Below are positions 1 through 5,075 of a stretch of 6,521 nucleotides of DNA, piece by piece (positions within the stretch are counted from its first letter, which is position 1; the number at the start of each line of letters is the position of its first letter). A program made the position numbers and the translations under genes. The stretch comes from Chloroflexota bacterium. Its GTDB lineage: Bacteria > Chloroflexota > Anaerolineae > DTPP01. The stretch is from the NCBI GenBank assembly GCA_012514615.1, contig JAAYZY010000638.1, forward strand, positions 1-6,521, given 5' to 3'. A model generated the notes under the pieces. It was given only the letters and a program-made list of their open reading frames with translations. It did no database searches and was not told where the DNA came from.

Positions 1-1037
1 ACGCTCTGCACCATGCCGTTGCGGAAGTGGCCTGCGGTGAGGTACACCCCTTCCCAGCCCGGCACCGCCCCGATCATCGGTAGCCGATCCTCGCAACAGG
101 GGCGCAACCCCGACACCCGGTTCATCAACTGCGCGTCCATGAGGGATGGGGCCATCTGCAACGCCCCATCCATGATCGCCTCCAGGCCCTGCGGTGTGGT
201 CTCGTTGACGAACCCGCTTTCGTGCTCCTCGGTGGTGCCGGCCAGGGTGGTGCCGTCGGCCTTGTGCACCACGTAGCCACCTCCATAGGAGATGGACGCC
301 TGAAGCTGAGGGTCCGGCAGGCGCAGCTCCAGGATCTGCCCTCGCACGGGGTAGATGGGCGCCCGCATCCCCAGCCAGGCCTCGGCCTCCTGGGTCCAGG
401 GACCCATGGCCAACACCACCCGTTCGGCCCCCAGCACCCGGCCGTCCCGCAGGCGCACTCCGGTCACTCGGTCCGCCGAGCGGGTCAGCCCGGCGACGGC
501 CGCATTGCGCAACTGGGCGCCGCGACGCTCCGCCGCTTGGGCCAACGCCAGGACGAAGCGGCCAGCGATCACCTGGGCCTGGCGGCAGACCAAGCCGCCC
601 AACGCCTGGGGATTGAGCCGGGGCTCCACCTCCCTGAGGGCCTTCCCTTCCAGCCAGCGCGCCGAAGGGTCATCGCCATGAACCGCGGCCAGCCGCCCCC
701 GCACCTGGGCCGCTTCATCTTCGGTGAAGGCCGGGTAGATGGTGGGGTTCTCTCGGTAGCCGTAGTCGACGCCAGATTCCGCGGGCAACGTGTCGGCCAG
801 AGAGTGATGCAACTGGAAGCCCAGCCTGGAGAGCTCCGCCAGCGGGTCGGCCCCTTCGGCCTGGTCCCCCCGGCCGCCGGCCAGCCACATGGCTGCCGAC
901 ATCCCAGAGGCCCCCACGGCCAGCGACTCCTTCTCCAGCAGCAAGACCTGGTAGCCTTCGCCGCTGAGCCAGTAGGCCGCGCTGCAGCCCATCACCCCAG
1001 CCCCCAACACGATCACCTCGGCTGTCCGCTCTACCAT
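1..1037 (-). CDS. FAD-dependent oxidoreductase, glycine oxidase (ThiO)/DAO family, C-terminus cut by window edge
   Basis: I read 345 uninterrupted codons from the ATG at 1037-1035 down to base 1; the stop lies outside the window. The N-terminus has a Rossmann dinucleotide-binding motif GAGVMG (residues 12-17) and an acidic residue, E35, at the end of the second strand (VLLLEKE), as expected for FAD binding. Later DAO-family landmarks are PVRGQ (230-234), AGTTEEHESGF (266-276), SGLRPCCEDRLPMIG (309-323) and GHFRNGM (336-342), the last matching the GHYRNG flavin-site motif of glycine oxidases. ThiO-type enzymes are about 365-380 residues, so only some 20-35 residues are missing. The family oxidises glycine or other small amines with O2, giving imine and H2O2; ThiO supplies iminoglycine for thiazole synthesis. 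The substrate here is not determinable, and a sarcosine-oxidase-like or D-amino-acid role is possible. A strong Shine-Dalgarno (AAAGGAGG, 5 bases before ATG) supports the start. It lies 70 bases after the kinase stop with no terminator seen, so co-transcription is possible but functionally unexplained. Confidence 0.88.
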   Translation of the reverse strand, partial: MVERTAEVIVLGAGVMGCSAAYWLSGEGYQVLLLEKESLAVGASGMSAAMWLAGGRGDQAEGADPLAELSRLGFQLHHSLADTLPAESGVDYGYRENPTIYPAFTEDEAAQVRGRLAAVHGDDPSARWLEGKALREVEPRLNPQALGGLVCRQAQVIAGRFVLALAQAAERRGAQLRNAAVAGLTRSADRVTGVRLRDGRVLGAERVVLAMGPWTQEAEAWLGMRAPIYPVRGQILELRLPDPQLQASISYGGGYVVHKADGTTLAGTTEEHESGFVNETTPQGLEAIMDGALQMAPSLMDAQLMNRVSGLRPCCEDRLPMIGAVPGWEGVYLTAGHFRNGMVQS

Positions 1038-1107
1038 CCTGCCCTCCTTTTGGGCTCGCCTGGTTCCGGCGCTTACGCCCCACTCCGGCCGGGGCCGCTG
1101 GGCCACT
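1038..1107 (-). other. Spacer between kinase and oxidoreductase genes
   Basis: These 70 bases separate the kinase stop from the oxidoreductase start. On the minus strand they end in AAAAGGAGGGCAGG, the ribosome binding site of the oxidoreductase. I see GC-rich stretches and a 4-base-stem hairpin (GGCG TAAG CGCC, minus strand) but no T-run terminator and no convincing -10/-35 pair. The simplest reading is an intra-operon spacer, though an undetected weak promoter cannot be excluded. Confidence 0.5.
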
Positions 1108-2493
1108 TCACGGCGCGGCAGGCAGCGTCACCGTAAAGGCGCTGCCCACATCCTCCTGGCTCTCCACCATGAGATCGCCACCCTGCGCCTGCACCAGCCC
1201 CTGGGCGATGGCCAGGCCGAGGCCGAACCCCGGTTCCTGGCGCGCCCCGTCGCCCCGATAGAAGCGCTCGAAGATGTGCGGCAGCGCCTCCGGCGGGATG
1301 CCCGGCCCTACATCCGCCACGCGTATGGCTACCTGCGCTACCCTGAGCTCCACCCTCAAGGTGATCGCGCCGGTGGAGTGCTTCAGGGCGTTATCCAGCA
1401 GGGCCAGCAGCACCTGCTTGAGGGCATCGGGATCGCCCAGCGCCGCTGCTGTCGTCTCGCCCCTCTCCAAGCGCACCTCTCGCCCAGGCGCCAGCCGCCG
1501 CGTCTGCCCCAAGACCTCTTCCAGCAGCGGCCCCAGGGCCACCGCCTCCGAGCGCAAGGGGTAGCGGGCATCGGCGCGCGCCAGCATCAGCAGGCTGTTT
1601 ACCAAGCGGATCAGTCGGTCGCTCTCGTCGACGCTGTCGCTGAGCACGGCCTGGCGGTCCTCGTCGCTGATGGGCGGTTCGCGCCGGGCCAGCTCCAGGT
1701 TGCCGCGAATCGTGGTCAGGGGCGTGCGCAGCTCGTGGGAGACGTCGGCCAGGAACTGGCGCTGCTGCCACAGGGTGCGCTCAATCTGCTGGTAGGCCTG
1801 CTGCAAGTCGCCGAGCATACGGTTGAAGGTGGTTGCCAGCCGCCCCACCTCGTCTGGCGGCCCCACATACTCCACCCGGCGCTCCAGGTCCTGCCCGCCG
1901 CCGATGGCTTCGGCTGTCTGGGTGATGCGGTTGATGGGACGCAGAGCCAGCCCCGACAGCACCCACCCGACCCCGAACGCCAGCAGGACGATCAGGAAGC
2001 TGCCGGCCAGGAGGATCCGCTCCAAGGTGGCCAAGGCAGCTTGCCGCTCGGCCACCGAGCGCGCCGCCTGCACCACCCCCACCAGCCGGCCGGCTGGCAG
2101 CAACGGTTTGGTGTAGATGAGCAGCGGCGCCCCTTCCACGGTGGTCACTTCCGACCAGACTGCGCCGCGCTCTGCGCTCTTCCGCGCCGCCTCGCTCAAG
2201 GGCAGCGTGAGCACATCTGAGTCTGGCCATCGCTCCACAATCTCCCCATCCATGGTGCTGACCTGAACGATCACGTCCGGCGAGGCCGGCCGACGCACCA
2301 TCATGGGGGGGCCATCTCGCGGGGCCGGCGGGAGGCGCAGGTCGTCGACGCGCTCCACCGTGACCATGAGTTGCTGCTGCTGTGTCTGCAAGGTGGCGCG
2401 GGCCTGGAACCAGTACAAAGCCGCGCTGAAGCCCACCACCGTGAGCGCCACGATGGCGGTGTACAGCAGCGTCAAACGCATGCGGATCGACAT
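1108..2493 (-). CDS. Membrane sensor histidine kinase (HAMP, HisKA, HATPase_c), 461 aa
   Basis: This is a classical class-I sensor kinase, the partner of the response regulator immediately upstream. Order of parts: TM1 at about residues 7-29; an extracytoplasmic sensor segment of about 130 residues (30-159) with a Pro/Met/Arg-rich stretch (PPMMVRRP) and no domain I recognise; TM2 at about 160-184; HAMP at about 181-234 (RPINRIT to NRMLGDL); H-box FLADVSHELRTPL with the phospho-acceptor His253; N-box LLDNALKHS with Asn368; G1 box DVGPG (394-398); F-box FERFY (408-412); G2 box GFGLGL (422-427). All catalytic boxes are intact, so it should be active. I chose the ATG at 2493-2491, which has GAGGAG 4 bases upstream and lies one base after the regulator stop, indicating translational coupling. 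A TTG at 2520 would add nine residues overlapping the regulator but has no better site. The signal sensed is unknown; the divergent exporter suggests envelope or drug-like stress (inference). Confidence 0.95.
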   Translation of the reverse strand: MSIRMRLTLLYTAIVALTVVGFSAALYWFQARATLQTQQQQLMVTVERVDDLRLPPAPRDGPPMMVRRPASPDVIVQVSTMDGEIVERWPDSDVLTLPLSEAARKSAERGAVWSEVTTVEGAPLLIYTKPLLPAGRLVGVVQAARSVAERQAALATLERILLAGSFLIVLLAFGVGWVLSGLALRPINRITQTAEAIGGGQDLERRVEYVGPPDEVGRLATTFNRMLGDLQQAYQQIERTLWQQRQFLADVSHELRTPLTTIRGNLELARREPPISDEDRQAVLSDSVDESDRLIRLVNSLLMLARADARYPLRSEAVALGPLLEEVLGQTRRLAPGREVRLERGETTAAALGDPDALKQVLLALLDNALKHSTGAITLRVELRVAQVAIRVADVGPGIPPEALPHIFERFYRGDGARQEPGFGLGLAIAQGLVQAQGGDLMVESQEDVGSAFTVTLPAAP

Positions 2494-2494
2494 G

Positions 2495-3172
2495 CTACTC
2501 CTCGCGCAGGACGTAGCCAACGCCCCGCACCGTCTGGATCAGCCGAGGCTCGCCCCCGGCCTCCGTCTTGCGGCGCAGGTAGCCGATGTAGACCTCCAGT
2601 ACGTTGTCTTCCCCGCCGAAGTCGTACCCCCACACGCCTTCCAAGATCTGCTCCCGCTGCAGCACCTGCCGGGGATGCCGCAGCAGGTACTGCAGCAAGT
2701 CGTACTCCTTGGGAGTGAGAGTGAACTCCCGCTGGCCTCGCCAAGTCTGGCGGGTCTGCGCGTCCAGCGCCAGGTCGCCGTAGCACAGAAGCGCCTCCGT
2801 CCCTTCTGCCTCAGCGCGTCGCAGCAAGGCGTGGAGGCGGGCCAGGAGCTCCGCTGGGGCAAACGGCTTCACCAGGTAGTCGTCTGCGCCGCTGTCCAGC
2901 CCCTCCACCCGATCCTCCACCGCATCCCTGGCCGTGAGCATCAGGACCATGACGCGATCGCCGCGGCTGCGCAGCTGGCGCAGCACTTCCAGGCCGTCCA
3001 CTTCTGGCATCAGCCAGTCCAGCACCACCACATCTGGCCGCTGCGCCTGCGCCTGCGCCAGCGCCTGGCGGCCGTCTTCGGCCGTCTCCACGGCGAACCC
3101 TTCGTAGGCCAGCGTGCGCCGCAGCATATTCAGCAGGCGTTTGTCGTCATCTACGATCAGGACCTTGACCAC
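2495..3172 (-). CDS. OmpR/PhoB-family response regulator, 225 aa
   Basis: This is a DNA-binding response regulator, predicted to be phosphorylated by the adjacent kinase. The receiver domain (about 1-118) shows the acidic pocket DDD (8-10), phospho-acceptor Asp52 in VVVLDWLMPEVDG, Thr80 (MLTAR) and Lys102 (VKPF). The C-terminal winged helix (about 128-224) has the typical FTLTPKEYDLLQYLL start, a recognition helix around NVLEVYIGYLRRK (190-202) and the closing wing TVRGVGYVLREE. All key residues are present and the length is normal. I prefer the GTG at 3172-3170 (protein starting MVKVLIVDDD), because it has GAGGGG about 5 bases upstream and gives the usual family N-terminus. An ATG at 3187 (230 aa) has no Shine-Dalgarno, and the ATG at 3214 lies inside a TATAAT promoter box. 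It heads a probable operon with the kinase. Its likely targets are the two 11-base repeat arrays in the adjacent intergenic region, giving autoregulation and control of the exporter (inference). Confidence 0.95.
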   Translation of the reverse strand: MVKVLIVDDDKRLLNMLRRTLAYEGFAVETAEDGRQALAQAQAQRPDVVVLDWLMPEVDGLEVLRQLRSRGDRVMVLMLTARDAVEDRVEGLDSGADDYLVKPFAPAELLARLHALLRRAEAEGTEALLCYGDLALDAQTRQTWRGQREFTLTPKEYDLLQYLLRHPRQVLQREQILEGVWGYDFGGEDNVLEVYIGYLRRKTEAGGEPRLIQTVRGVGYVLREE

Positions 3173-3212
3173 CGCCACCCCTCGCATCCACTGGCGTTGC
3201 GCAGCCTCGCCC

Positions 3213-3242
3213 ATTATACCAACCCGGTCGGCTCGGGTGCAA
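3213..3242 (-). promoter_or_regulatory. Proximal promoter of the regulator/kinase operon (extended -10)
   Basis: On the minus strand the hexamer TATAAT (3218-3213) is a perfect sigma-70 -10 box and is preceded by TGG, making an extended -10 (TGnTATAAT). TTGCAC (3242-3237) lies 18 bases upstream and keeps the important TTG of the -35. The start of transcription would fall near 3206, about 34 bases before the GTG chosen for the regulator, which excludes the ATG at 3214 as a start for this transcript. No repeat array is attached to it, so it looks like a constitutive basal promoter (inference). Confidence 0.65.
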
Positions 3243-3296
3243 CCAGCCTCGTGACGGAATCAGCGCCGCACGGGGGACGCTCCGCCCCACACCGCC

Positions 3297-3302
3297 AGTA
3301 TA
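3297..3302 (-). promoter_or_regulatory. Distal, probably regulator-dependent -10 box for the regulator/kinase operon
   Basis: The minus-strand hexamer TATACT is one base from the consensus -10. At the usual -35 position (3325-3320) the sequence is AGGATG, which is not a -35. Instead, four 11-base CTCA repeats end 8 bases upstream of it, with the last core 11 bases before the hexamer. This is the arrangement of a promoter needing an OmpR/PhoB-type activator. A transcript from about 3290 would have a leader of some 118 bases before the regulator start. Confidence 0.6.
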
Positions 3303-3310
3303 GCGGACGC

Positions 3311-3354
3311 GCATGAGAGCATCCTGAGCCCACCCTGAGAGGAAGCTGAGAAGG
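3311..3354 (-). promoter_or_regulatory. Four 11-base direct repeats: predicted OmpR/PhoB-type binding array (regulator side)
   Basis: Read on the minus strand, the core CTCA occurs four times with an exact 11-base period (plus-strand TGAG beginning at 3347, 3336, 3325 and 3314). The units are TCTCAGCTTCC, TCTCAGGGTGG, GCTCAGGATGC and TCTCATGCGCG. Three of four cores extend to CTCAG. A period of 11 bases, close to one helical turn, is the known spacing of tandem half-sites bound head-to-tail by OmpR/PhoB winged-helix regulators. The array lies directly upstream of the TATACT box and points at the regulator's own operon, so autoregulation is the likely role. Direct binding is inferred, not shown. 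Confidence 0.72.
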
Positions 3355-3614
3355 GCAGCGCCCCCGAGGCTGGCGCCGCCGAAGTGGTGGAGACGCCGTC
3401 CATCTTGAACGGCTGGACTGCTCTTGAGCCCAACAGCGCCCTGTGGGTTCCTGCGCAGTACGAGGGGTATGGCTCTCCCGACTTGGTGACGTTGGACGCG
3501 GTGGCCGCGACCCTCAGCATCTGGACCGCGCCCAACACCGGTGGGGAGCCCGTTCCTGGCGAGTGGGCTCCCCATTGCGCGCTTCGGGCAGGTGAAGGTC
3601 CCTCAGGGGCGTAG
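3339..3614 (+). pseudogene. Open reading segment of unknown origin, possible gene remnant
   Basis: A plus-strand frame is open from just after a stop at 3336-3338 to a TAG at 3612-3614. The only usable start is a GTG at 3384 (76 codons) with no Shine-Dalgarno, and the frame overlaps the repeat array on its left. The translation is not GC-skewed junk: it contains LNGWTALEPNSALWVPAQYEGYG followed by LDAVAATLSIWTAPNTGG in separate short stretches, which reads like part of an extracellular beta-rich domain. I vaguely associate such W-rich segments with secreted proteins of Chloroflexota, but cannot verify that. It may be the tail of a displaced gene, a small gene with a poor start, or chance. No function is assigned. 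Confidence 0.3.
3542..3574. repeat. Perfect 10-base inverted repeat with 13-base loop
   Basis: The arms TGGGGAGCCC (3542-3551) and GGGCTCCCCA (3565-3574) are exact reverse complements separated by 13 bases. As RNA this would be a stable GC hairpin. No T-run follows on either strand, so it is a poor intrinsic terminator. It sits in the middle of the divergent region between the two repeat arrays. It could be the terminator-like end of the remnant reading segment, a dyad operator, or a transcription insulator between the two promoters. Confidence 0.5.
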
Positions 3615-3630
3615 CCGCCTGGCCCCGGAT

Positions 3631-3674
3631 TCTCAGGAACCTCTCAACTTGCGCTAAGCATCGGTTAAGCCTTC
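3631..3674 (+). promoter_or_regulatory. Four 11-base direct repeats: predicted OmpR/PhoB-type binding array (exporter side)
   Basis: On the plus strand the core occurs at 3632 (CTCA), 3643 (CTCA), 3654 (CTAA) and 3665 (TTAA), again with an exact 11-base period. The units are TCTCAGGAACC, TCTCAACTTGC, GCTAAGCATCG and GTTAAGCCTTC. The two distal units match the regulator-side array well, and the two promoter-proximal ones drift to CTAAG/TTAAG. The array ends 5 bases before a TAGAAT box and covers the place where a -35 should be. I infer that the divergently encoded response regulator binds here to switch on the exporter operon. The weaker proximal units may make this promoter respond only at higher regulator phosphorylation. 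Confidence 0.7.
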
Positions 3675-3679
3675 CCCGG

Positions 3680-3685
3680 TAGAAT
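3680..3685 (+). promoter_or_regulatory. -10 box of the exporter operon, activator-dependent type
   Basis: TAGAAT differs from TATAAT at one position. The usual -35 window (3657-3662) reads AGCATC and lies inside the third 11-base repeat, so there is no independent -35. Transcription would begin near 3692, leaving a leader of about 47 bases before the ATPase start. The spacing to the last repeat core (11 bases) equals that of the TATACT box on the other strand. Confidence 0.6.
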
Positions 3686-3738
3686 TGGGAGTGTCTTGGG
3701 CAACCGGCGCGCCAGAGCGCAGCACAGGAGGGTGGTGG

Positions 3739-4467
<729 letters not shown>

Positions 4468-4533
4468 GCTGCCGGCCCCAAGGGGATGCCCTCAAACGCG
4501 CCTGCACGAACGTGGAGAGGAGAGAGGAAGGCA
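4468..4533 (+). other. Spacer between ATPase and DUF5666-like gene, with ribosome binding site
   Basis: The 66-base spacer carries no promoter or terminator that I can see. An in-frame ATG at 4486 would extend the next protein by 16 mostly polar residues, but it has GGGG directly abutting and no spaced Shine-Dalgarno. The purine-rich GAGAGGAGAGAGGAAGG just before 4534 supports the later start. Confidence 0.5.
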
Positions 4534-5058
4534 ATGAAGACAGGTTACGTGGTGTTGACTGTGGTGGCCGTGGCCTTGGTCGCCCTGGTGGGAGGATTCA
4601 TCTTGGGGCGAAGCAACATCTCGGTGTTGGCGGGCATCCTGCCCGCCAGCGGCTCGGCGAGCTCTCAGCCGTCTGGGGGCCCGTTCGCCCCCGGCCAGTT
4701 CCAACCGGGGCCGTTCGACCCGTCTCAGATGACCGAAGAGCAGCGCCAGGCGTTTCGTCAGGGCCGGGGCCAAGGGCAAGCCGCACAACTGCCCATGGGC
4801 CCCGAAAGCGGCGCCGCCTTTGGCGGCGCGCGTTTTGGCGCCATCGAATCGATCGAGGACGGGGTGATGGTGGTGCGTCAGGCTGACGGCTCGGCGCTGA
4901 AGGTCAAGACCACCGACACTACTTTGATCCAGAAGCTGATGGACGTGGGACTCGCCGACCTGGTGGTGGGCGAATCGGTGGCTGTCTCCGGCTCGGCCGG
5001 CGAAGACGGTGTGACCACAGCCCGGTCCATCCGGGTCATGGGCGAGGTCACTCGCTAG
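4534..5058 (+). CDS. Membrane-anchored protein with DUF5666-like C-terminal domain, 174 aa
   Basis: The ATG at 4534 follows GAGG with 6-base spacing. Residues 1-4 are followed by a hydrophobic segment (about 5-24, VVLTVVAVALVALVGGFIL), a signal anchor or signal peptide without a lipobox cysteine. Residues 38-100 form a flexible Gly/Pro/Gln/Ser-rich linker containing DPSQMTEEQRQAFRQGRGQG, which recalls the MTxEQRQ segments of Spy/CpxP-like proteins. Residues about 101-170 fit the DUF5666 pattern: GAIESIEDGVMVV, then GSALKVKTTDTTLI, then LVVGESVAVSG, then DGVTTARSIRV, suggesting a small beta-barrel outside the membrane. No enzymatic residues are evident. Lying between the ATPase and the adaptor, with about 17 bases before the next start, it is probably an accessory part of the export system (inference). 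The DUF5666 assignment is from pattern memory and needs a profile search. Confidence 0.8.
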   Translation: MKTGYVVLTVVAVALVALVGGFILGRSNISVLAGILPASGSASSQPSGGPFAPGQFQPGPFDPSQMTEEQRQAFRQGRGQGQAAQLPMGPESGAAFGGARFGAIESIEDGVMVVRQADGSALKVKTTDTTLIQKLMDVGLADLVVGESVAVSGSAGEDGVTTARSIRVMGEVTR

Positions 5059-5075
5059 GGAAGGCGAGGATGGGC

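Larger units (their letters stand above)
3173..3738. other. Divergent intergenic control region between regulator and exporter operons
   Basis: This 566-base stretch separates the response regulator (leftward) from the ABC ATPase (rightward). From left to right it holds: a leader and extended -10 promoter for the regulator (3213-3242), a second -10 hexamer (3297-3302) served by four 11-base direct repeats (3311-3354), an open reading segment of doubtful status (3339-3614) containing a perfect inverted repeat (3542-3574), four further 11-base repeats (3631-3674), a -10 hexamer (3680-3685), and the ATPase leader with its ribosome binding site. It is longer than a minimal divergent promoter, so the central roughly 270 bases may be an insertion or a relic. 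Confidence 0.75.

Noticed and set aside
222..1136. Long plus-strand open frame (304 codons)
   Set aside because: It lies antisense to the FAD oxidoreductase, whose motifs are clear. The translation is low-complexity Gly/Pro/Arg/His/Gln text typical of an opposite-strand frame in high-GC DNA.
1276..2220. Long plus-strand open frame opposite the histidine kinase
   Set aside because: The opposite strand encodes all kinase boxes without interruption. This frame has no recognisable domain or ribosome site and is Gln/His/Arg-rich shadow sequence.
2303..3316. 337-codon plus-strand open frame across the regulator and kinase N-terminus
   Set aside because: It is antisense to two genes with intact motifs and spans the promoter region; it has no domain signature.
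3542..3574. Intrinsic terminator reading of the inverted repeat
   Set aside because: No run of T follows the stem on either strand, so I list it only as an inverted repeat.
3602..3605. Another CTCA(GG) near the exporter-side array
   Set aside because: It lies 30 bases before the first array core, which is not a multiple of 11, so it is out of phase and was not counted as a half-site.
4486..4533. Upstream ATG extension of the DUF5666-like protein
   Set aside because: The ATG at 4486 has no properly spaced Shine-Dalgarno, and the extra residues would put a charged segment before the signal anchor; the ATG at 4534 has a good site.
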